Source: Bacteroidia bacterium
GTDB lineage: Bacteria > Bacteroidota > Bacteroidia > UBA4408
Reading direction: 5' to 3'
NCBI GenBank assembly: GCA_023262495.1
Contig: JALRAS010000005.1
Location: forward strand, 3,672 to 54,715
Length of the DNA: 51,044 bases
Of the stretch, positions 24,728 to 32,733 are shown piece after piece (the stretch's first letter is position 1; every line of letters begins with the position of its first letter). The translations under genes and the position numbers were made by a program. Under the pieces are notes generated by a model. The model did no database searches and was not told the origin of the DNA. It was given only the letters and a program-made list of their open reading frames with translations.

Positions 24728-26893
24728 TTAATTGGTCAGTTTCATTTCGTTTACCAAATTAGTGGCACCTGCCAATTTATCCATAATGAATAATACATAG
24801 CGGATGTCAACACAAATGGTGCGCTTTAGTTGCGGATCGAACACAAGGTCTCCGGTCATGGCTTCCCAATTGCCATCAAAAGCAATACCAATCAATTCTC
24901 CTTTGTCATTCATAACGGGGCTGCCCGAGTTACCTCCTGTAATATCATTGTTGGTTAAAAATGCCACTTTAAGTTCCCCATTTTCGGCATAACGTCCAAA
25001 GTCTTTTTTCTTGATGAGTTCAATCAATTTTTCGGGCACATAAAATTCAGATGTTTTATCCTTTTTTGCTTTCTGCAAAATACCATCTGTGGTGGTGTAG
25101 TAATTAAAGTTAACAGCATCGGCAGGTGCGTATGATTTAATATTGCCATATGTTAAACGCTCGGTGCTATTGGCATCAGGATAAAATGTTTTATCTTTTC
25201 TAAACTTCATCAATCCTTCTAAATAAATTCTTTTCAAGCGATCGGTTTGTGCCATAAATTTTTGTTGAGCAGGAGCAATTTGTGCGGTGTTAAATTGTGT
25301 AAGCTCGTTGTTTAGCACAAACACAGGGTCTTTCTCAAAGCTCTTTGCATCGGGTTTAGCAAGCCATTTTTCAAACTTCTCTTTTGAGGTGAAGATACTT
25401 TTTTCAAAAAGTTTATCGGCCCATTTGCTCACTTTTTCTTCATTACTTTTTCCTTTTCCTGCAGCAATTTTAGCAATTGCGGGTGGGAGCTTTGCAGCAG
25501 GAATATCGGCTATGTACATCAAAATCATTTCTTTCACTACCGATAAATCTGTTTGTGTATCATAATCTTTAAAAAACTCATCGGCTGCTGATTTGGCATC
25601 TGCAGTAGCTTCTGCAAGTGCTTTGGCATCGGCAGGTTTTTTTGCTGCTTCATCTTTTACTCTTGAGGCAATTCTGATTAGCTGCGCTGCTTCACAACTT
25701 TTACCGGCCAAATTAAGATATAATAATTGAGAAACCATATCCTTGTATCCATCTACAGCGGTGGCATATTCGCTCAAAATATCGGCATATTTGGCATTGC
25801 CTTCGCTACTTTTAGCCCAAGCAGTAAAGGCGGCTTCTTCTTTTTTTCTTTGTGAAATAACGTCTAGTCTTTCGAGTCCTTCATTTTGCCCAATATAGTA
25901 TTTCCATGAGTTAGCCATTGAAGCATGTTTTGCTGAATATTGTATGCGCACTTTGGTGTCGGCATCCATATTTTTTTTCCATGTTTCGAGTCGTTTGCCA
26001 AACAATTTAATTTGAACGGGATTGATGTATTGCATTTGCAATTCCATACCGGGTGAAGTGATGTAGCGATTTGTTCTACCCGGGAAACCCATGATCATGG
26101 CAAAGTCACCTTCTTTATATCCTTTCAGCGAAACAGGAATAACGTGCTTTGGCTTGTAAGGAACATTATCAGCAGCATATTCGGCCGGTTTGTTGTCTTT
26201 GTTGGCATAAATGCGCAATAGTGAGAAATCTCCTGTATGACGTGGCCACATCCAATTATCCGTATCACCGCCAAACTTTCCTATTGATTGCGGTGGAGCG
26301 CCAACCAAGCGCACATCTTTGAATGTTTCGTATACAAATAAATAAAATTCATTGCCATTAAACATGTCCTTTACAACAGCTTTGTACTTGCCATCTTCGG
26401 CAGCTTTCTTAGAAATTTCTTTGGTGGCATCGCCAATCATTTTGCTGCGGTCTGCAGCAGATGTATTGTCATCAATGCCTTTTAAAACCTGTGCAGTAAC
26501 ATCTTCCATTCTCACTAAAATGGAAGCAGTTTGTCCGGGTATTTTAAGCTCTTCGTTGAATGATTTAGCCCAAAAACCATCATCAAGATAATTATGTTCC
26601 ACGGAGCTATTTTCTTGAATAGCGCTGTAAGCGCAATGATGATTGGTAAACAATAAACCGTTTTCTGATACAATTTCTGCCGTGCAAAATTCGAGACTTA
26701 CGATGGCATCTTTTAAAGCAGCTTGGTTAATGTTATAAATTTCTTCGGCAGTTAATTTGCAGCCATGCTTGGCCATATCCTCAGCATTCAAACGCTTTAC
26801 CAACATAGGAAGCCACATACCCTCATCAGGTATGGCAAATAGGTTAACACAATAAAATGTAACTATGGTAAAGGTTAATAAAATCTTCTTCAT
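24728..26893 (-). CDS. S46-family dipeptidyl-peptidase (DPP7-like)
   Basis: 721 residues with a signal peptide (to about FA, residue 20), so periplasmic. Chymotrypsin-type triad: His86 in LFTNHHC, an Asp in TDNWMWPRHTGDFSLL, and Ser656 in GGNSGSPV. S46 enzymes cut dipeptides from oligopeptide N-termini for peptide feeding. Counting from the Ser, the position that is Arg in DPP11 (acidic preference) and Gly in DPP7 (hydrophobic preference) is Gly here (FDGNWEAM), which suggests DPP7-like specificity; this alignment is by eye. It lies 53 bases after the deoxynucleoside kinase gene. Confidence 0.92.
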   Translation of the reverse strand: MKKILLTFTIVTFYCVNLFAIPDEGMWLPMLVKRLNAEDMAKHGCKLTAEEIYNINQAALKDAIVSLEFCTAEIVSENGLLFTNHHCAYSAIQENSSVEHNYLDDGFWAKSFNEELKIPGQTASILVRMEDVTAQVLKGIDDNTSAADRSKMIGDATKEISKKAAEDGKYKAVVKDMFNGNEFYLFVYETFKDVRLVGAPPQSIGKFGGDTDNWMWPRHTGDFSLLRIYANKDNKPAEYAADNVPYKPKHVIPVSLKGYKEGDFAMIMGFPGRTNRYITSPGMELQMQYINPVQIKLFGKRLETWKKNMDADTKVRIQYSAKHASMANSWKYYIGQNEGLERLDVISQRKKEEAAFTAWAKSSEGNAKYADILSEYATAVDGYKDMVSQLLYLNLAGKSCEAAQLIRIASRVKDEAAKKPADAKALAEATADAKSAADEFFKDYDTQTDLSVVKEMILMYIADIPAAKLPPAIAKIAAGKGKSNEEKVSKWADKLFEKSIFTSKEKFEKWLAKPDAKSFEKDPVFVLNNELTQFNTAQIAPAQQKFMAQTDRLKRIYLEGLMKFRKDKTFYPDANSTERLTYGNIKSYAPADAVNFNYYTTTDGILQKAKKDKTSEFYVPEKLIELIKKKDFGRYAENGELKVAFLTNNDITGGNSGSPVMNDKGELIGIAFDGNWEAMTGDLVFDPQLKRTICVDIRYVLFIMDKLAGATNLVNEMKLTN

Positions 26894-26946
26894 TGTATAA
26901 TAAAGTTTAAGTTTAAGAATTAAATAGTAAAAGGGTTGAAAAGGGT

Positions 26947-27561
26947 CTAAAATAAACCGTGTATCTCTGCATCAATTTTGCTCACAATTACGCCAAGGTC
27001 TTCATTAGATTCTGCAAAGTTGAGGTTGTCAACTTCAATGATAAGCAGTTTGCCATGATTGTAGGTAGAAATCCAAGCTTCGTAACGCTCATTAAGTCTT
27101 TTGAGATAATCGAGTCGAATAGAGTTTTCGTAATCTCTGCCTCTTTTTTGAATTTGATTAACAAGTGTGGGCACCGATGCTCTTAGGTAAATAAGCAAAT
27201 CAGGAGGTTGTACAAACCCATCCATCAGGTTGAAAAGTGTAAAATAATTTTCGAAATCACGGGTAGTCATTAAGCCCATGCTATGCAGGTTTGGCGCAAA
27301 GATGTAGGCATCTTCATAGATTGTTCTGTCCTGAATAACATTTTTACCACTCTTTCTGATTTCGAGTACCTGATTAAAACGGCTATTTAAGAAGTAAATT
27401 TGCAGGTTAAAGCTCCAACGCTGCATGTCTTCGTAAAAATCGTTGAGGTAAGGATTGTCATCAGCATCTTCAAAATGAGCTTGACAATTGTAGTGCTTAG
27501 CGAGCAGGGTGGTAAGCGTTGTTTTCCCGGAGCCGATGTTTCCGGCTATTGCAATATGCAT
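26947..27561 (-). CDS. Deoxynucleoside kinase
   Basis: 204 residues. P-loop AIAGNIGSGKTTLTTLL, lid-region QDRTIYEDAYIFA with the DRS/DRT-like motif, and RASVPTLVNQIQKRGRDYE are those of the dCK/dGK family, which phosphorylates deoxynucleosides for salvage. Whether it prefers purines or pyrimidines cannot be read. Cytosolic. First of a likely two-gene unit with the S46 peptidase, divergent from tatA. Confidence 0.9.
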   Translation of the reverse strand: MHIAIAGNIGSGKTTLTTLLAKHYNCQAHFEDADDNPYLNDFYEDMQRWSFNLQIYFLNSRFNQVLEIRKSGKNVIQDRTIYEDAYIFAPNLHSMGLMTTRDFENYFTLFNLMDGFVQPPDLLIYLRASVPTLVNQIQKRGRDYENSIRLDYLKRLNERYEAWISTYNHGKLLIIEVDNLNFAESNEDLGVIVSKIDAEIHGLF

Positions 27562-27690
27562 AATGTGAAACGTTTAATTTTTGAGCCGACTAAAGTAAAA
27601 AAAATATCAAGTTAAAAAGGTATGAATGTGCAGTAATTCACAATTTTTGAAAACTTTCTTGGTTTTTACACATAAGTGTATGCAAATACT

Positions 27691-27698
27691 TACCTTTG
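27691..27698 (+). promoter_or_regulatory. -7 promoter element of tatA
   Basis: TACCTTTG followed by C, a perfect TAnnTTTG, 18 bases before the tatA ATG. No -33 TTG at standard spacing. Confidence 0.5.
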
Positions 27699-27716
27699 CG
27701 GTCATAATATGCAGTC

Positions 27717-27980
27717 ATGATTTTACTCACTTTATTGTTTTTAAATCTTGGAGGGTCTGAAGTAATGCTCATCTTGTTGGTGATTTTACTTTTTTTCGGG
27801 TCTAAGAACATTCCTAATTTGGCCCGTGGATTGGGCAAAGGAATGCGTGAGTTTAGAGAAGCAACAGATGGTATTAAAAGAGAAATAGAAAACAGTGCAT
27901 CACCTGTTACGGATGAAATGAAAAAGGCAAGTGATGGTATTCAGCAGCAAATAAACGAACACAAAGCTGCAAACAACTAA
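27717..27980 (+). CDS. tatA: Twin-arginine translocase subunit TatA/TatB
   Basis: 87 residues with the TatA layout: a single N-terminal membrane helix (MLILLVILLFFG), the hinge FGSKNIPNLARGLGKGMREF with the FG-x-K-x-(I/L)-P motif, an amphipathic helix and a charged tail. It forms the pore component for export of folded proteins. No tatC is visible nearby. It is followed after 11 bases by the RNA methyltransferase gene. Confidence 0.92.
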   Translation: MILLTLLFLNLGGSEVMLILLVILLFFGSKNIPNLARGLGKGMREFREATDGIKREIENSASPVTDEMKKASDGIQQQINEHKAANN

Positions 27981-27991
27981 ACAGAATTATT

Positions 27992-29173
27992 TTGAAACAC
28001 GTTTTATCGGGCACCCTCAATTTGGTTGTATCGTGCCACTATGGATTTGAGGAACTGCTAGCTGAGGAACTCAGCGCCCTTGGCTTCGAGCAAATAAATT
28101 TACACAACCGTTCGGTAACCTGCACAGGTACGCTTGAAATGGTTTACCGTGCTAATTATTGCTGCAGGTTGGCCTTAAGGGTTTTAATTAAGATAGCCTC
28201 ATTTGAAGCACCAGATAGCAATACTTTGTATGAAGAGGTGTATGATTTGCCATGGGAGCAATTGATTGATGCTGATGCTAAAATTGCCATCAACAGTATT
28301 TGTAATCAGTCGCAGTTCGATAATACCATGTTTGTATCGATGCGCGCCAAAGATGCTATTGCCGATTTCTTCCGTCATCGCACGGGCATTAGACCATCGG
28401 TAGATAACGATAACCCTGATTTAAGAGTGCAGGTACATATTTTTAAGGAGCAGGCCACAGTGTTGCTCGACTCTTCGGGCGATTCATTGCACATGCGCGG
28501 ATATAGAACTGCAGTGAACAAGGCACCTATCAGTGAAGTGTTGGCAGCCGGTCTCATTATTAAATCGGGTTGGACACCCGATCAAGCATTTTATGATCCA
28601 ATGTGCGGGTCAGGCACCTTTTTGATTGAAGCGGCTATGATGTCGACTAATACGCCTGCCGGTTTTTACAGAAAGGGATTTGGTTTTGAAAGATGGAAAG
28701 GTTTCGATAGAGCGCTATTTGAACATGTTGTTGCAGAGGCATGCAGTAAAAGAAAATTACTCACCAAATGTGTCATTGAAGGTAGCGATAGTGCAAGGAA
28801 AAGTTTGAGCATTAGCCGAGACAACATCAAGTTTGCAGGTTTATCAGGGCTTATTAAAACATCTTTAGCCGATTTTGAAACAGCACCGGCTCCCGAAGAA
28901 CCCGGCACCATTATCATCAACCCACCGTATGGCGGGCGTTTTGATAAAGACGATGTGGAAGTGTTGTACCAGCGAATTGGTGATACGCTTAAAAAAAATT
29001 ACAAAGGCCACACGGCATGGATCATTACTGCAAACAGAGAAGCCGTGAAGCACATTGGCTTACATGCCACCAAAAAATTTATTGTATTTAACGGACAGTT
29101 AGAGTGCAGATTCCTTAGATATGATATATACGAGGGCTCTAAAAAAGCCAAGCATCAACAGGGCAGTATATAA
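27992..29173 (+). CDS. THUMP-domain class I SAM-dependent rRNA methyltransferase (RlmL-like)
   Basis: 393 residues. A THUMP RNA-binding region (about 50-165) precedes a Rossmann methyltransferase with FYDPMCGSGTFLIEAAM (SAM motif I) and TIIINPPYGGRFD (NPPY catalytic motif, base-amino methylation). This matches the N-terminal half of RlmL, which modifies 23S rRNA guanine 2445; substrate by family inference. There is no ATG at the expected N-terminus; TTG at 27992 is taken as start because the family fold begins at once (LNLVVSCHYGFEELL). Confidence 0.85.
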   Translation: MKHVLSGTLNLVVSCHYGFEELLAEELSALGFEQINLHNRSVTCTGTLEMVYRANYCCRLALRVLIKIASFEAPDSNTLYEEVYDLPWEQLIDADAKIAINSICNQSQFDNTMFVSMRAKDAIADFFRHRTGIRPSVDNDNPDLRVQVHIFKEQATVLLDSSGDSLHMRGYRTAVNKAPISEVLAAGLIIKSGWTPDQAFYDPMCGSGTFLIEAAMMSTNTPAGFYRKGFGFERWKGFDRALFEHVVAEACSKRKLLTKCVIEGSDSARKSLSISRDNIKFAGLSGLIKTSLADFETAPAPEEPGTIIINPPYGGRFDKDDVEVLYQRIGDTLKKNYKGHTAWIITANREAVKHIGLHATKKFIVFNGQLECRFLRYDIYEGSKKAKHQQGSI

Positions 29174-29257
29174 TTCCTTTATTATTTTTAGTAGTAACAA
29201 TGCCTTGCAAACGAGGATGAGATTGAGTGACTTGGGCAATCCATCGCTCTGCTCAGG

Positions 29258-29296
29258 CCGGGCCATTCGCGCTACACGGTAGCTTGCTGCTGTCCC
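29258..29296. repeat. CCGGGCCAT...GCTGCTGTCCC hairpin repeat, copy B
   Basis: Flanks CCGGGCCATTCGC and GCTGCTGTCCC enclose GCTAC-ACG-GTAGC. The flanks equal the reverse complement of those at 23459-23515, but the internal hairpin is different. Confidence 0.6.
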
Positions 29297-29557
29297 TATT
29301 GCAATTTTTCTAAAAGGAATAACGGTCAAAGTAGGCAAATCCTTTCAACAGCATAACATCATCAATACAGCTTAAATAGCTTCGGCTATCGGCAGAACAC
29401 GTTCTTAAACCCGAATTAATCAGTAGAAGTTACGCAGGTAACGCACTGGTCATTTTATGTGGGTAATCTCGCTTAGCAGGTGTTTTAAATCCATTGAACC
29501 AATCGATTGAATTACAGCTGTTTTAGCGATTCCGCATTTTCTAATGCAGCATTTGGG
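29297..29557. other. Non-coding stretch, nothing recognised
   Basis: About 260 bases between the methyltransferase and the T9SS protein genes (two convergent genes). No frame with family features, tRNA or promoter-gene pairing is visible apart from the repeats on either side. Confidence 0.5.
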
Positions 29558-29578
29558 TTGAAAGTGTAATCGGTATTA
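29558..29578. repeat. Solo copy of the MITE-like element's right end
   Basis: 21 bases (TTGAAAGTGTAATCGGTATTA) in two parts TTGAAAGTGTAAT and CGGTATTA are identical to 3269-3289. No matching left end is found within 150 bases, so this is a fragment or an unrelated carrier of the same end. Confidence 0.5.
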
Positions 29579-29641
29579 TTTAGCTGCAACAATTAGGACT
29601 CACAGTCACGAGTTTGAGAATTAGTATTTAAAGTTGCCTAA

Positions 29642-29685
29642 AAATAATAAACCCGCCTGACTGCAGTCAGGCGGGTTTATTATTT
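29642..29685. terminator. 22-bp perfect palindrome, bidirectional terminator
   Basis: 44 bases read the same on both strands: an A-rich start, a GC-rich core (CCCGCCTGACTG and its complement) and a T-rich end, on either strand. It lies 15 bases after the stop of the minus-strand T9SS protein gene. Confidence 0.8.
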
Positions 29686-29700
29686 AATGATTGATTTGAA

Positions 29701-31680
29701 TTATTTTTTCACCATCATTTTGCGAGTAACGCTTTTGTTACCTGCTTTCACAGTGTAAAAATATAATCCTGAAGCAAGGTCAGAACCATCGATGTTCACA
29801 CGGTGAGAACCTGCCATCATGTTGCCTTTGTCAAATGTTGCAACAGTGGTACCAAGAGTATTCACGATATCAATAGTTACATGAGCTGTTTCAGTTAAGC
29901 TTAGGTTAAAGCTAGTCTGTAAATCGAATGGATTTGGAGCATTGCCGCTTACATCAAAACCTTCTGCTTTACCAATGCTTCTTACACTAACAAATTCTGA
30001 TTGATCGAATTCAATTCCACTAACAAAGAAATGTTTCATGGGTAAGGTAACATCAACAATGTTTGGCCATTCATTCGGTAATGAAACGGTTGCTGGTGTT
30101 TTGTATAAAGTACCGTTTTGTAGGGTAATGTTTGAGATGTATAAGAAATAGTTCTCGGCATCTTCAGTAAATTGCTTAGTTGCTGTCCACTTTTGATTGG
30201 TTACATCATATCCTTTACCAAAAATATTTGGCTTGTTATTTTGTAATTCATCGTTTGGATCTGGGTTTGTATCAAGCCAGTAGTAAAATAATTTAGAACC
30301 ATCATCAGAACGACTCATTTGCATCCTTGCATCAATTTCAAAAGGAGCACCTGTATCATCGGTAAAAGGAGAGAAGTCAGCTGCATTGTCAGTGTTTAAT
30401 GAATCTACCATTACAGCATCCCAACCATTAGCAGTGGTGTAGGTGTCAAACATATAAAAAGTTTTTACCGGAGAAGCTGCATTGTAGGCAAAAGTGTACC
30501 CTAATGAATCATTGCTCATTGTAAAACCGCTTATTACAGTTGAGAAAATGTGTAAATTACCATTTTCGTCAACAGCGCAATCCATTCCTTTTGCCATGGA
30601 GAACCAAGCTTTGCCCGGACCGGTAAAACCATTATCGGCACTTACCCATGCGGCATCAAGTGTTGAGTCAATAGCAGGAATTGAAGAGAAGTTGAAGTTT
30701 GGCAATTGATTCCAAGTTGCACCGGCATCGGTAGTTTTGTATACAATTGGCGCATAACCTTTTGCTGTATCATTGGTGATTGCAGCATCAACACCGTTAA
30801 AAATAACATAACCTATGTTTCCGGCTTTATTCCAAGCGGTTTGAGCAATAGTGTATGTTTCGTTAGAACCATCTGTACCTACGTAGAAGTTAGGTTTTAA
30901 AGAGTCAACTGTCCAAGTGAAAGTATTGCCGTTTGGAGTTGCATAATTAAGGGATGCTCCTCTGTACAATTGAGCAATAGCAGTTGTTCCGTTTGGATCG
31001 GCATACAATCCGCCAGTTACAATTGTTTTTAGGTCAGTGGCGGTGGCACCAATACGCGCAAAACCTTGATTGATAACACCGGCAGAACCATCAATGTTAA
31101 AAGTTGGTGTAATGTTGGTACTGTCAAGCTTGGCTGAAGAAAAATAATTTCCAATCCAACCTGAACCTGAAGTGATAGGTCCTGAAATGGTTGCAAAAGC
31201 ATTATTGATGTCGGTATTACCCGATGGATTAAAAATAGCACCACTTGGATAACGACAGAGGTTCACAGCATCATTGGTTTGAACGATTGAATCCCATGTT
31301 GTACCGTAATTGGTTGAAAAAGTGTTTAATATATAACCTGAGTTGGAGCCCACCAATAAATCCATGTATTGGCTACTGATGCGATGTGTAAATAGCACAG
31401 CATTTAATTGTTGGTTGGCAGTTAAGCAGTTTGATTCGGTAACAATTAAGCCATAAGCATTTCTTGATCCGGCAAACTGAGTTTTTGTTACTGCACGATT
31501 AGAGCCTCCTTGATTGAAATTAAAAGGCGGCCTTTGTTGCGTTGCTGCAGGAAAACGAAAACCATCGTTGTTGTTGAATTTAAAATTCGTTTTGTCCTGA
31601 AGCTTAAAGGTTTTTTGTGACTGCGCAAAGTTCACTGTAGTGAAACCTATACCAATCGCTAGGAGTAAAATTTTCTTCAT
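29701..31680 (-). CDS. Large secreted protein with Asp-box repeats and T9SS type A sorting domain
   Basis: 659 residues. Signal peptide (MKKILLLAIGIGFTTVNFAQ), an Asn/Gly-rich linker, a long beta-rich body with at least one good Asp-box (KTTDAGATWNQL) and a weaker one (STNYGTTWDS), suggesting a BNR/sialidase-like propeller without visible catalytic residues, and a C-terminal sorting domain (about 580-659: NAPNPFDLQTSFNLSL ... VTIDIVNTLG ... GLYFYTVKAGNKSVTRKMMVKK). It should be exported by the type IX system and anchored or released at the surface. Function unknown; a surface-binding role is inference. Confidence 0.85.
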   Translation of the reverse strand: MKKILLLAIGIGFTTVNFAQSQKTFKLQDKTNFKFNNNDGFRFPAATQQRPPFNFNQGGSNRAVTKTQFAGSRNAYGLIVTESNCLTANQQLNAVLFTHRISSQYMDLLVGSNSGYILNTFSTNYGTTWDSIVQTNDAVNLCRYPSGAIFNPSGNTDINNAFATISGPITSGSGWIGNYFSSAKLDSTNITPTFNIDGSAGVINQGFARIGATATDLKTIVTGGLYADPNGTTAIAQLYRGASLNYATPNGNTFTWTVDSLKPNFYVGTDGSNETYTIAQTAWNKAGNIGYVIFNGVDAAITNDTAKGYAPIVYKTTDAGATWNQLPNFNFSSIPAIDSTLDAAWVSADNGFTGPGKAWFSMAKGMDCAVDENGNLHIFSTVISGFTMSNDSLGYTFAYNAASPVKTFYMFDTYTTANGWDAVMVDSLNTDNAADFSPFTDDTGAPFEIDARMQMSRSDDGSKLFYYWLDTNPDPNDELQNNKPNIFGKGYDVTNQKWTATKQFTEDAENYFLYISNITLQNGTLYKTPATVSLPNEWPNIVDVTLPMKHFFVSGIEFDQSEFVSVRSIGKAEGFDVSGNAPNPFDLQTSFNLSLTETAHVTIDIVNTLGTTVATFDKGNMMAGSHRVNIDGSDLASGLYFYTVKAGNKSVTRKMMVKK

Positions 31681-31733
31681 TGCTTTTGAATTAGTTGTGT
31701 ATTAAATTTAGTTGATTTTTATGTTAAAGGTTA

Positions 31734-31764
31734 CAAATTTAGTTAGCAATAGATAAAAAACAAA
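31734..31764 (-). promoter_or_regulatory. Promoter of the large T9SS protein gene
   Basis: On the minus strand: TTTG at 31764-31761, 19-base spacer, TAAATTTG at 31741-31734. Both elements perfect; the start codon is about 53 bases downstream. Confidence 0.65.
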
Positions 31765-31816
31765 TTTTATTCAAAACTTTTTATGAGGCGTCATTAGTGT
31801 TAGACCTAATTTGATT

Positions 31817-31824
31817 TAGCTTTG
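31817..31824 (+). promoter_or_regulatory. -7 promoter element of mazG
   Basis: TAGCTTTG followed by C matches TAnnTTTG, 21 bases before the ATG at 31846. The in-frame TTG at 31822 lies inside this element and is therefore not the start. Confidence 0.5.
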
Positions 31825-31845
31825 CCCAATCTAATTCATAAAGGT

Positions 31846-32634
31846 ATGCAAGAAGCGCTAAAATCATTTGAAAAACTGCTTAAAATTATGGACGATCTGC
31901 GTGCAGGTTGCCCCTGGGATCGCGAACAAACTTTTGAATCGCTCCGACACTTGACCATAGAAGAGGTGTATGAGTTAAGCGATGCCATCATGAAAAATGA
32001 TAAACAGGAAATAAAGAAGGAAATAGGAGATGTGTTGCTACACATTGTTTTTTATGCTAAAATTGGCTCTGAAACAGCCGATTTTAATATTACCCAAGTG
32101 ATTGATGCCTTGTGTGAAAAATTGATTTTTCGACATCCACATATTTATGGAGATCCCAATAATGGTGGAAAATTAATTGAGGTTGAAAATCAAAATCAGG
32201 TGAAGGAAAACTGGGAAAAACTAAAAATGAAGGAAGGTAATAAGTCTGTTTTAGGTGGTGTTCCGGTTTCGTTGCCGGCCATGATCAAGGCACAGCGTAT
32301 TCAAGAAAAAGTTCGTGCGGTTGGTTTTGATTGGGATAATCCTGCTCAAGTGTGGGACAAAGTGAATGAGGAATTATTAGAATTTAAAACTGAAATTGAC
32401 AACAATGCCGATCATACTAAAAAGGAAGAGGAGTTCGGTGATGTGTTGTTTAGTTTAATCAATTACGCGCGATTTGTGGGAATCAATCCGGAAGATGCCC
32501 TCGAAAAAACCAACCGAAAATTTATCAAGCGTTTTCAGTATCTGGAAGAGGAATCAAAAAAAGATGGAAAAAAACTCACGGAAATGACGCTAAACGAGAT
32601 GGATATATATTGGAATCGGGCCAAGAGTATGTAA
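31846..32634 (+). CDS. mazG: Nucleoside triphosphate pyrophosphohydrolase
   Basis: 262 residues, normal for MazG. It shows CPWDREQTFESLRHLTIEE, the metal-binding EEVYELSDAI and EIGDVLLHIVFYA motifs, KLIFRHPHIYGD, and a second MazG half with FGDVLFSLINYARF. It hydrolyses non-canonical and canonical NTPs to NMP and pyrophosphate. The ATG at 31846 is preceded by AAGG, an unusual Shine-Dalgarno-like match for this window. Stand-alone, just before the flippase gene. Confidence 0.95.
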   Translation: MQEALKSFEKLLKIMDDLRAGCPWDREQTFESLRHLTIEEVYELSDAIMKNDKQEIKKEIGDVLLHIVFYAKIGSETADFNITQVIDALCEKLIFRHPHIYGDPNNGGKLIEVENQNQVKENWEKLKMKEGNKSVLGGVPVSLPAMIKAQRIQEKVRAVGFDWDNPAQVWDKVNEELLEFKTEIDNNADHTKKEEEFGDVLFSLINYARFVGINPEDALEKTNRKFIKRFQYLEEESKKDGKKLTEMTLNEMDIYWNRAKSM

Positions 32635-32681
32635 TAAATGCAGTTATCACTATCGTGCGGTTGATAGATAATTGTTTTTCT

Positions 32682-32714
32682 TTTGAAATGATTCCACTAA
32701 TGAGATTTAATTTG
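32682..32714 (+). promoter_or_regulatory. Promoter of the flippase gene
   Basis: TTTG at 32682-32685, a 21-base spacer, and TTAATTTG at 32707-32714 (one mismatch). It ends 19 bases before the TTG taken as start. Confidence 0.5.
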
Positions 32715-32733
32715 CACGCTAAAAGCATCAATA

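Noticed and set aside
29174-29700. Possible small RNA or tRNA in the gap after the rRNA methyltransferase
   Set aside because: No cloverleaf, conserved RNA motif or promoter found; only repeats and a terminator palindrome.
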